Source: Microbacterium sp. AZCO
GTDB lineage: Bacteria > Actinomycetota > Actinomycetes > Actinomycetales > Microbacteriaceae
Direction: 5' to 3'
NCBI RefSeq assembly: GCF_039614715.1
Contig: NZ_CP154857.1
Coordinates: forward strand, 1,054,001 to 1,118,000
Length of the DNA: 64,000 nt
Below are positions 41,009-47,842 of this stretch, piece after piece. Positions within the stretch are counted from its first letter, which is position 1, and the number at the start of each line of letters is the position of its first letter. Below the pieces are notes generated by a model. It did no database searches, had not been told where the DNA came from, and worked only from the letters and a program-made list of their open reading frames with translations. Both the position numbers and the translations under genes were made by a program.

Positions 41009-41387
41009 GGTGGTTCTCCTTGTCGTGGTGGTCGTGCGGTTCTTCGGTGGGGGTGAGCTGCTGCAGGGCGTTGAGGTACGAGTCGAGGGAGTCGAGGGAA
41101 TCGGACCAGAATCGCGCATAGTCGGCGATCCACTGGGATGCCTCGGCAAGGGGCCGCGCGTCGAGCTGCGCCGGGCGGAACTGGGCGTCGCGCCCCCGCG
41201 TGACGAGGCCGGCCGCCTCGAGCACGCGCAGGTGCTTCGACACGGCGGCGAAGGTCATGTCGAAGGGCTCTGCCAACTCCCCCACCGTCGCCTGCCCGGC
41301 CGAGAGCCGCGCGAGCATCCGGCGGCGCGTCGGGTCGGCGAGCGCGGCGAACGTGCGGCTCAGGGCATCGCCCGATCCTGTCGCCAT
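41001..41387 (-). CDS. ArsR family transcriptional repressor
   Basis: A 128-residue winged-helix regulator. LADPTRRRMLARLSAGQATVGELAEPFDMTFAAVSKHLRVLEAAGLV is the full helix-turn-helix, present in pieces across about residues 12-58. It has no metal-binding Cys, so it is not an arsenic sensor; it belongs to the subgroup paired with SRPBCC/AHSA1 proteins. AAGGAGG precedes the ATG. A 35-bp palindrome lies over its promoter, indicating autorepression. Its C-terminus is His/Asp-rich. Confidence 0.92.
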   Translation of the reverse strand: MATGSGDALSRTFAALADPTRRRMLARLSAGQATVGELAEPFDMTFAAVSKHLRVLEAAGLVTRGRDAQFRPAQLDARPLAEASQWIADYARFWSDSLDSLDSYLNALQQLTPTEEPHDHHDKENHHD

Positions 41388-41400
41388 CTCGTTCCTCCTT

Positions 41401-41435
41401 ATTCAACTGTTTGGTACAGTACCGATCGGTTGAAT
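41401..41435. promoter_or_regulatory. 35-bp palindromic operator for the ArsR regulator
   Basis: ATTCAAC (41401-41407) and GTTGAAT (41429-41435) flank the inner palindrome GGTACAGTACC (41413-41423), all centred on 41418. It covers the arsR -10 box and spacer. Confidence 0.75.
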
Positions 41436-41444
41436 ACCTGTCAA
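41416..41444 (-). promoter_or_regulatory. Near-consensus promoter of the arsR-SRPBCC operon
   Basis: On the minus strand TTGACA (41439-41444) and TACTGT (41416-41421) are separated by 17 bases. The start would be near 41409, giving a leader of about 22 bases. Confidence 0.75.
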
Positions 41445-41462
41445 GATGTCGGATGCCGCCGC

Positions 41463-41468
41463 TACCGT
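41463..41468 (+). promoter_or_regulatory. Leaderless -10 element of the RibD-C-like gene
   Basis: TACCGT ends seven bases before the ATG at 41476 and supports that start over the in-frame ATG at 41446. Confidence 0.45.
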
Positions 41469-41475
41469 CTGCACC

Positions 41476-42042
41476 ATGACACGCGTCGTCTTCAACACCG
41501 CCACGACTCTCGACGGCTACCTCGCCGACGACCAGGACTCGCTCGACTGGCTCTTCGCCGTGCCGGGCGCCGACGACGCGGCCGCAGCGTTCTCCGGCTT
41601 CCTCGCCGGCATCGGCGTGCTCGTGATGGGGTCGACGACGTACGAGTGGGTGCTCGCGCACGAGAAGCTCGTCGAGCACCCGGAGAAGTGGAACGAGTTC
41701 TACGGCGATCGGCCAAGCTTCGTGCTCTCCACGCGCGATCTTCCGCTCCTGCCCGGCGCCCCCCTGCGCCTGCACTCTGGGTCGGTGCGCGAGCTCTGGC
41801 CCGACATCCTCGCAGCGGCGGGCGGCACGGACATCTGGATCGTCGGCGGCGGGGACGTCGTCGGACAGTTCGCCGACGAGGGGCTCCTCGACGAGGTGCG
41901 GGTCTCGATCGCCCCGGCAACGCTCGGGTCCGGCCGTCCCCTGCTCCCCCGCCGTATCGGCTCCGACCGATTCAGGTTGGAGTCCGTTGGGCAGCGCGGG
42001 CAGTTCGCCGAGCTCGTCTACTCGGTGCGTCCGCCTGCGTGA
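41476..42042 (+). CDS. Dihydrofolate reductase / RibD C-terminal family protein
   Basis: A 188-residue protein of the RibD-C/DHFR-like group: TRVVFNTATTLDGYLADD opens the fold, GVLVMGSTTYEWVL and GTDIWIVGGGDVVGQFADEGLLDEV carry the NADPH-binding Gly motifs. Such proteins occur beside ArsR/SRPBCC pairs and are of uncertain substrate; genuine folate activity is unlikely. The start at 41476 is used because the -10 box at 41463-41468 would otherwise be coding; an ATG ten codons upstream is possible. It is divergent from arsR. Confidence 0.88.
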   Translation: MTRVVFNTATTLDGYLADDQDSLDWLFAVPGADDAAAAFSGFLAGIGVLVMGSTTYEWVLAHEKLVEHPEKWNEFYGDRPSFVLSTRDLPLLPGAPLRLHSGSVRELWPDILAAAGGTDIWIVGGGDVVGQFADEGLLDEVRVSIAPATLGSGRPLLPRRIGSDRFRLESVGQRGQFAELVYSVRPPA

Positions 42043-42046
42043 GACG

Positions 42047-42811
42047 TCACTCGGCGGCGGGCTCGAACCTCGTCCAGCTGCCGTACTTGGGCTCGCGGCC
42101 GTCCCCCGACGAGGTGCGCGTCACTCGGCGCCGCACCCACGGTCCGACGTGCTGACGGTAATACGCCGCATCGCGCAGCCGGACGCTCTCCGGAAGAGCG
42201 GGCAGCGACCACCATCCGGCGGGGGGCTCGTAGCCGAGAGCCGTGAGCACGCGTGCGGCAACGCGGTGATGTCCGCGGGCGTTCATGTGGAGGCGGTCGT
42301 CCGACCAGTAGCCCGGGGTGGACAGTTCGCGATCGCGCCAGTTGAGCGCGCGCACGATGTCCGGCCGCTCGTCCAGGTGCTTCGCGACGGCGGCGGACAG
42401 CACATCGCCACGACGCTGGATGACGCGGCTGAGCGGCAGCTGCGCCGACGGGTTGGCACCCGACAGCACGATCAGCTGCACCCCTTCCTCGTCGCAGCGC
42501 TCGATGACCCGCTCGAAGGCGGCGACGATGTGCGACACGGAGGTGCGCGGGCGCAGCATGTCGTTGCCGCCGCCGTTGAACGACAGGTGGGTCGGCTCGA
42601 GGGCGAGCGCCGGCTCGAGCTGCTGCTCGACGATGGGCCACACCAGCTTGCCGCGGATCGCCAGGTTGGCGTATTCGATCGTCTCCCCCGACGCTCCCGC
42701 CCAGCCTTCCGCGACGAGGTCGGCCCAGCCGCGCACGCGGCCGTCGGGCAGCTCGTCGCCTACTCCCTCGGTGAACGAATCGCCGATCGCGACGTATCGA
42801 ACGGATGCCAT
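42047..42811 (-). CDS. SGNH/GDSL hydrolase (second copy type)
   Basis: A 254-residue SGNH-fold esterase. VAIGDSFTEGVGDELP, SFNGGGNDML and DDRLHMNARGHHRVA give the Ser, oxyanion Gly/Asn and Asp-xx-His residues. It has the same layout as the hydrolase at 7912-8772 and no signal peptide. A TAGGCT -10 six bases upstream of the ATG predicts leaderless expression. It is convergent with the RibD-C-like gene, with a gap of four bases. Confidence 0.9.
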   Translation of the reverse strand: MASVRYVAIGDSFTEGVGDELPDGRVRGWADLVAEGWAGASGETIEYANLAIRGKLVWPIVEQQLEPALALEPTHLSFNGGGNDMLRPRTSVSHIVAAFERVIERCDEEGVQLIVLSGANPSAQLPLSRVIQRRGDVLSAAVAKHLDERPDIVRALNWRDRELSTPGYWSDDRLHMNARGHHRVAARVLTALGYEPPAGWWSLPALPESVRLRDAAYYRQHVGPWVRRRVTRTSSGDGREPKYGSWTRFEPAAE

Positions 42812-42817
42812 CCGACC

Positions 42818-42823
42818 AGCCTA
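42818..42823 (-). promoter_or_regulatory. Leaderless -10 element of the second SGNH gene
   Basis: TAGGCT on the minus strand ends six bases before the ATG at 42811. Confidence 0.6.
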
Positions 42824-42830
42824 GGCCGCG

Positions 42831-44213
42831 TCACCGGTCGTCGAGGGCGCGTCCTCGACGGTCCGCGAGACCCCACGCGGCGATCGCCGCGATCCCGAAG
42901 AACACCGCGAACAGCACGAAGAGGGCCGATGCCCCGCCCACCGAGAGCATCACGGGAACGGTGAGGGGCGCGACGATTGACGCGATCCGGCCGATGCCGG
43001 CGGCCCAGCCCGACCCCGTCGCGCGGAGCGAGGTGGGGTACATCTCGGGGGTGACGGCGTAGAGCGCCCCCCACGCGCCGAGGTTGAAGAACGACAGCGC
43101 CATGCCCGTCGCGATGATCGTCGGCTCGCTCGCAGCCGTTCCGAAGAGCACGGCTGAGACGGCCGATCCCGCCAGGAAGACCGAGAGGGTCGCCCGACGG
43201 CCCCACACCTCCACGAGCCAGGCGGCCACGATGTACCCCGGGAGCTGTGCGAGCGTGATGACGAGGGTGAATCCGAACGATCGGACCAGGTCGTACCCCT
43301 GGGCGACGAGCAGCGACGGGATCCAGATGAACGCTCCGTAGTAGGAGAAGTTGACGCAGAACCACACCACCCAGAGCGATGCTGTCCTCCCGCGGAACTC
43401 GGCGTGCCAGAGCGTGCCCAGGCGACCCGTGACCGCCGTCGGCGCGGCGGCGTCGCCGGGCGCGGCGGCGTCGCCGCGCGCAGGAGCCGGAGCGGAGCGC
43501 TCGCCGCCGGACGCCTCCGCACTCGCCGGAGCCGCCGCCACTTCGAACTCCGCGACGACACGCTCGGCCTCGTCGATCCGCCCGCGCCGCTCGAGCCACC
43601 GGGCCGACTCCGGCAGACGCCATCGGACGAACAGTGCATAGGCGGCCGGCACCGCGCCGAGCGCGAACGCCCACCGCCATCCCTGCTCCGAGCTCGGGAT
43701 CACGAGGAATCCGATCAGCGCCGCGGCGGTCCACCCGATCGCCCAGAACGCCTCCAGGATCACGACGAGTCGGCCGCGGATGCGGGCGGGTGCGAATTCG
43801 CTCACATAGGTCGAGGCGACGGGAAGCTCGGCACCCAGTCCCAGCCCGACGAAGAACCGGAAGACGAGCAGAAGCGCGAGACCGCCGACGAGCGCACTCG
43901 CGCCCGTGGCGAGGCCGTACACGATCAGAGTGAGCGCGAAGACCTGCCTCCGGCCGAAGCGGTCGGCGAGCAGTCCGCCCACACCCGCGCCGATCGCCAT
44001 CCCGACGAACCCGATGGATGCGATCCAGGCCGTCTGCGACGGCGCGAGCGCCCACTGCTGGGCCAGGGCGGCGATGACGAACGAGATGAGCCCGACGTCC
44101 ATCGCGTCGAGGGCCCAGCCGCTGCCCGAACCCGCGACGATCCGCAGATGCGGACGTGTGAAGGGCAGCCGGTCGAGGCGCTCCGAGATCGTCGCGGTCG
44201 TGGCATCCGTCAT
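42831..44213 (-). CDS. MFS transporter (aromatic acid / niacin type)
   Basis: A 460-residue permease with twelve membrane helices. The first helix region GSGSGWALDAMDVGLISFVI with Asp-x-x-Asp, motif A GGLLADRFGRRQVF and the symmetric RWRLPESARWL after helix six are typical of the AAHS/NiaP-like sugar-porter subfamily. The central loop has an Ala/Pro/Gly-rich insert with a six-residue repeat GDAAAP twice. The ATG at 44213 is preferred to 44222 because the upstream one overlaps a TACGAT -10. The substrate is probably a carboxylated aromatic or similar; not certain. Confidence 0.88.
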   Translation of the reverse strand: MTDATTATISERLDRLPFTRPHLRIVAGSGSGWALDAMDVGLISFVIAALAQQWALAPSQTAWIASIGFVGMAIGAGVGGLLADRFGRRQVFALTLIVYGLATGASALVGGLALLLVFRFFVGLGLGAELPVASTYVSEFAPARIRGRLVVILEAFWAIGWTAAALIGFLVIPSSEQGWRWAFALGAVPAAYALFVRWRLPESARWLERRGRIDEAERVVAEFEVAAAPASAEASGGERSAPAPARGDAAAPGDAAAPTAVTGRLGTLWHAEFRGRTASLWVVWFCVNFSYYGAFIWIPSLLVAQGYDLVRSFGFTLVITLAQLPGYIVAAWLVEVWGRRATLSVFLAGSAVSAVLFGTAASEPTIIATGMALSFFNLGAWGALYAVTPEMYPTSLRATGSGWAAGIGRIASIVAPLTVPVMLSVGGASALFVLFAVFFGIAAIAAWGLADRRGRALDDR

Positions 44214-44220
44214 GCACGTC

Positions 44221-44226
44221 ATCGTA
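44221..44226 (-). promoter_or_regulatory. Leaderless -10 element of the MFS gene
   Basis: TACGAT on the minus strand ends seven bases before the ATG at 44213. Confidence 0.45.
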
Positions 44227-44259
44227 CGGATGCCGCGACGCGTCGGGGGCGTCTTGACG

Positions 44260-45303
44260 CTAGGCCAGCAGCTCGCGCACGAGCGGCGCGACCTTCGTGC
44301 CGTAGAGCTCGATCGACCGCATCATGTGGTCGTGCGACAGCGTGCCGGTCGAGAACTTCATGTCGAACCGGTCGACGCCGAGCGTCGTCACGGTGTCGGC
44401 GATCTTGCGGGCCACGGTCTCGGGCGACCCCACGTAGAGCGCTCCCTCGGGACCGACGTCGTGCTGGAAGCGCAGGCGGTTGTAGGCCGGCCAGCCACGC
44501 TCGCGGCCGATCGTGTTGTTCATCGCCTCGAACCCGGCGTACGCCTCGTCCCACGCCTGCTGATCGGTGTCCGCGATGTGGCCCGGCGAGTGGACGCCGA
44601 TCGGGAGGCGGTCGCGGCCGAACGTGTCGAGCGATCGGTGGTACAGGTCGACGAACGGGCGGAACCGGCCGGCGGGTCCTCCGATGATCGCGAGCATGAG
44701 GCCGTAGCCGTAGCGCGCCGCGCGCACGACGGACTCCGGTGTGCCGCCAACGCCGACCCAGGCCTTGAGCCCCTGCTCGGTCTTCGGGAAGACGTGGGCG
44801 TCCTGCAGGGACGCGCGGGTCGTGCCGCTCCAGGTGACCGGCTTCTCGGTGAGGAGCTGCGAGAACAGGTCGAGCTTCTCGTCGAAGAGCACCTCGTAGT
44901 CGCGCAGGTCGTAGCCGAAGAGCGGGAAGGACTCGATGAACGAGCCGCGGCCGAGGATGACCTCGGCGCGGCCCCGGGAGACGGCATCCAGCGTCGAGAA
45001 GCGCTCGAAAACGCGGACGGGGTCATCGCTGGAGAGTACGGTGACCGCCGTGCCGAGGTGGATCCGGCGCGTGCGGGCGGCGGCGGCCGCGAGCACGATC
45101 TCGGGACTCGAGACCGCGAACTCGGAGCGGTGGTGCTCCCCCACGCCGAAGAACGACAGTCCGACCTCGTCGGCGAGGACGGCCTGTTCGACGACGTTGC
45201 GGATCGTCTCGGCGCCGCTCAGCAGTTCGCCGGACTCGTCGCGTGTGACGTCGCCGAAGGTGTCGAGACCGAGCTGGACGTCCGACGGGGTGGTGTTGGC
45301 CAT
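44260..45303 (-). CDS. LLM-class flavin-dependent oxidoreductase
   Basis: A 347-residue luciferase-like monooxygenase. The TIM-barrel shows QLGLDTFGDVTRDESG, QAVLADEVGLSFFGVGEHHRSEFAVSSP in parts, and RTRRIHLGTAVTVLSSDDPVRV, the FMN or F420-binding core. Members oxidise small organics with reduced flavin and O2. The ATG at 45303 follows GGAAGGATCC; a longer frame upstream runs into the divergent gene's promoter. The gene is isolated, 37 bases after the MFS gene start. Confidence 0.9.
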   Translation of the reverse strand: MANTTPSDVQLGLDTFGDVTRDESGELLSGAETIRNVVEQAVLADEVGLSFFGVGEHHRSEFAVSSPEIVLAAAAARTRRIHLGTAVTVLSSDDPVRVFERFSTLDAVSRGRAEVILGRGSFIESFPLFGYDLRDYEVLFDEKLDLFSQLLTEKPVTWSGTTRASLQDAHVFPKTEQGLKAWVGVGGTPESVVRAARYGYGLMLAIIGGPAGRFRPFVDLYHRSLDTFGRDRLPIGVHSPGHIADTDQQAWDEAYAGFEAMNNTIGRERGWPAYNRLRFQHDVGPEGALYVGSPETVARKIADTVTTLGVDRFDMKFSTGTLSHDHMMRSIELYGTKVAPLVRELLA

Positions 45304-45401
45304 GACGAGGATCCTTCCATTCACATGCATGGAACCGCGGGCTGCCTCGCAGCATTCCCCGCGGATCTCCACGCTCCCAGACCGGCCGGCGCGTCGCGGC
45401 G

Positions 45402-45407
45402 TAAAGT
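45402..45407 (+). promoter_or_regulatory. Leaderless -10 element of the phosphoribosyltransferase gene
   Basis: TAAAGT ends six bases before the ATG at 45414. Confidence 0.55.
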
Positions 45408-45413
45408 GCGGAC

Positions 45414-46040
45414 ATGGCCATCTTCGCGGATCGCGTGGCGGCCGGCCGGGAGCTCGCTGCCGCGCTCGAGTCGCAACGCGGCACGGATGCCGTCGTGCTC
45501 GGCATCCCGCGCGGCGGCGTCGTCGTGGCGGCGGAGATCGCGTGCGAGCTCGCGCTCCCCCTCGGCGTCGCCGTCGTGCGCAAGCTCGGCGCGCCCGACC
45601 ACGAGGAATTCGCCGTCGGCGCGATCGCCGATGGCGTGCGGGTCGTCGACCCGGCGGCGACCCGTCTGCACGGCGTCACACCCGAAGGGCTCGCGGCGGT
45701 CGAAGAGGCCGAGCGCGCCGAGCTGGCACGCCGCAGCCGCCTCTTCGCCGAGCGGCCGCTCGCCGTGGACGGGCGCACGGTGATCATCGTCGACGACGGC
45801 GTCGCGACCGGCGCGACCGCGAAGGCGGCCTGTCGCGCGCAGCACGCGCGCCACCCGGCCCGCATCGTACTGGCGGTTCCCGTGGCGCCCTCGCGATGGC
45901 TGCCCGAAGAGGCGGTCGTCGACGAGTTCGTCTGCCCGCACCGCGAACGCGATTTCTGGGCCGTCGGCCAGTTCTACGACGACTTCACCCAGACGACCGA
46001 CGAGGAGGTCGCGCGCCTGCTGGCGCACGACCTCCCCTAG
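45414..46040 (+). CDS. Phosphoribosyltransferase family protein
   Basis: A 208-residue type I PRTase-fold protein. FADRVAAGRELAAAL begins it, VLGIPRGGVVVAAEIA is the PPi loop, and VIIVDDGVATGATAKAA is the 13-residue PRPP-binding motif with its acidic pair. The LGAPDHEEFAVGAIADG segment matches the group of stand-alone PRTase-like proteins often fused to dienelactone hydrolase domains. The acceptor is unknown. It lies opposite the luciferase-like gene and appears leaderless. Confidence 0.9.
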   Translation: MAIFADRVAAGRELAAALESQRGTDAVVLGIPRGGVVVAAEIACELALPLGVAVVRKLGAPDHEEFAVGAIADGVRVVDPAATRLHGVTPEGLAAVEEAERAELARRSRLFAERPLAVDGRTVIIVDDGVATGATAKAACRAQHARHPARIVLAVPVAPSRWLPEEAVVDEFVCPHRERDFWAVGQFYDDFTQTTDEEVARLLAHDLP

Positions 46041-46059
46041 CGAGCCGTCGTCAGGCGCT

Positions 46060-46094
46060 CAGGCTTCGACAAGCTCAGGCTTCGACAGGCTCAG
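46060..46094. repeat. Two tandem copies of an 18-base dispersed-type repeat
   Basis: CAGGCTTCGACAAGCTCA is followed directly by a near-identical copy with one A to G change (GGCTTCGACAGGCTCAG). Elements of this kind recur in high-GC actinobacterial intergenic regions. Here it separates convergent genes and runs into the last codon region of the DUF885 gene. Confidence 0.75.
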
Positions 46095-47764
46095 CCCACG
46101 AGCGCTGTGCGCAAGGTGTCGAGCCCGACGCCGCCCAGCTCGAGTGCACGCTTGTGGAACGCCTTGATCGAGAACGCGTCCCCCTCGGACTCCGCGACCT
46201 CGTCGCGCAGCTGCTCCCAGATGCGCTGGCCGACCTTGTACGAGGGGGCCTGTCCGGGCCAGCCGAGGTAGCGGTTGACCTCGAAGCGGATGAACTCGTC
46301 GGACATGTTCACGTTGTGGCGCATGAACTCGAGCGCGTAGGCGGCGTCCCAGGTGCCCGCGCCATCCGGCCGGGGCTTGGAGAGGTGCACGCCGATGTCC
46401 AGCACGACGCGAGCGGCCCGCATGCGCTGGCCGTCGAGCATCCCGAGCCGGTCGGCCGGGTCATCGAGGTAGCCGAGCTGCTGCATGAGCCGCTCGGCGT
46501 AGAGTGCCCAGCCCTCCGCGTGACCCGACGTGCCGGCGAGCAGTCGGCGCCACGAGTTGAGCTCCGCGCGGTTGTAGACGGCCTGCGCGATCTGCAGGTG
46601 GTGGCCCGGAACGCCCTCGTGATAGACGGTCGTCAGCTCGCGCCACGTGTCGAAGTCCTCGACGCCCTCCGGCACCGACCACCACATGCGACCGGGACGC
46701 GAGAAGTCGTCGGTTGGGCCGGTGTAGTAGATTCCGCCTTCCTTCGTCGGCGCGATCATGCACTCGAGCCTGCGGATCGGCTCGGGGATGTCGAAGTGGG
46801 TCGTGCCGAGCTCGGCGATCGCCCGATCGCTCGTCTCCTGCATCCAGCGCTGCAGCGCCTCGGTGCCCTGCAGCTTGCGGGCGGGATCCTGCTCGAGGAA
46901 GGCGACGGCCTCCTCGACGCTCGCGCCCGCCTTGATCTCGTGCGCGATCTCCTCCTGCTCGGCCACCATGCGGGCGAGCTCCTCGACGCCCCACTCGTAG
47001 GTCTCGTCGAGATCGATCGTCGCGCCGAGGAAGTTGCGCGACTGCAGGGCGTAGAGCTCGCGGCCCACCGCATCGGCCTCGCCGGCGGCGGGCGCGAGCT
47101 CGCCCGACAGGAACGACGAGAGGCGGTCGTAGGCGACCCGGGCCGCGTTGGCGTTGTCGGAGAGATCGCGGGCGAGGGATGCCGGCAGCTGGCCCTCGGC
47201 GGGAGCCGCCTCGCCCGCGAAGTCGGCGAAGAAGCCCGTGTCGTTCGTGTAGCGCGCGATCTGGGTCACGACCTCGGCCACCTGGCGTCGGGCGGGGACG
47301 ACACCCTGCGCGATGCCCTCGCGCAGGGTCGCGATGTATCCGTCGACGGCTGCGGGAAGTGCCTTGAGCCGCGTCGCGACGACGGCCCAGTCGTCGACAG
47401 TGTCGGTCGGCATGAGGTCGAAGACCGAACGGATGTCCTGCGCCGGCGAGGCGATGACGTTGAGGTCGCGGAGGTGCCACTGCGCCTCGTGGAGGTCGAG
47501 GGCGAGCTGCAGCTCTCGCGAGAGGTCCTCCTTGGTGACGACGTCGACCGCGTCTGCCGGCGTCGCGGCCTGCAGCTCGCGAAGGCTCGCGCGGGTCGCC
47601 TCGATGAGCCGCTCCTGCCCCTCGGGCGAGAAGTCCGCGTACCGCCCGTTGTGCTCGTTGCGCCCGATGTAGGTGGCCAGCGAGGGGTCGAGTTCGGCGA
47701 CGGTGTCGACCCAGCGGTCGGCGATCCCGTCGATCGGCGTGGAGGCGCGCGGAGAATCACTCAT
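46091..47764 (-). CDS. DUF885 family zinc peptidase-like protein
   Basis: A 557-residue protein of the DUF885 family, related to M32-like and M49-like zinc hydrolases. The metal site is VYHEGVPGHHLQIAQ at about 380-394 (HExxPGHH), with VNRYLGWPGQAPSYKVGQ near the C-terminus, typical of this family. The N-terminal two thirds are helical and acidic. It has no signal peptide and probably cleaves peptides in the cytoplasm. The ATG has TAGGCT six bases upstream and no ribosome-binding site. Confidence 0.92.
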   Translation of the reverse strand: MSDSPRASTPIDGIADRWVDTVAELDPSLATYIGRNEHNGRYADFSPEGQERLIEATRASLRELQAATPADAVDVVTKEDLSRELQLALDLHEAQWHLRDLNVIASPAQDIRSVFDLMPTDTVDDWAVVATRLKALPAAVDGYIATLREGIAQGVVPARRQVAEVVTQIARYTNDTGFFADFAGEAAPAEGQLPASLARDLSDNANAARVAYDRLSSFLSGELAPAAGEADAVGRELYALQSRNFLGATIDLDETYEWGVEELARMVAEQEEIAHEIKAGASVEEAVAFLEQDPARKLQGTEALQRWMQETSDRAIAELGTTHFDIPEPIRRLECMIAPTKEGGIYYTGPTDDFSRPGRMWWSVPEGVEDFDTWRELTTVYHEGVPGHHLQIAQAVYNRAELNSWRRLLAGTSGHAEGWALYAERLMQQLGYLDDPADRLGMLDGQRMRAARVVLDIGVHLSKPRPDGAGTWDAAYALEFMRHNVNMSDEFIRFEVNRYLGWPGQAPSYKVGQRIWEQLRDEVAESEGDAFSIKAFHKRALELGGVGLDTLRTALVG

Positions 47765-47770
47765 GATTCG

Positions 47771-47776
47771 AGCCTA
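47771..47776 (-). promoter_or_regulatory. Leaderless -10 element of the DUF885 gene
   Basis: TAGGCT on the minus strand ends six bases before the ATG at 47764. Confidence 0.6.
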
Positions 47777-47842
47777 GGCATGGTACGCCGTCGCTTCCAA
47801 TCCGGGACGCCGTTCCACCCGCTCACCAGGAGCACCGCCCGG

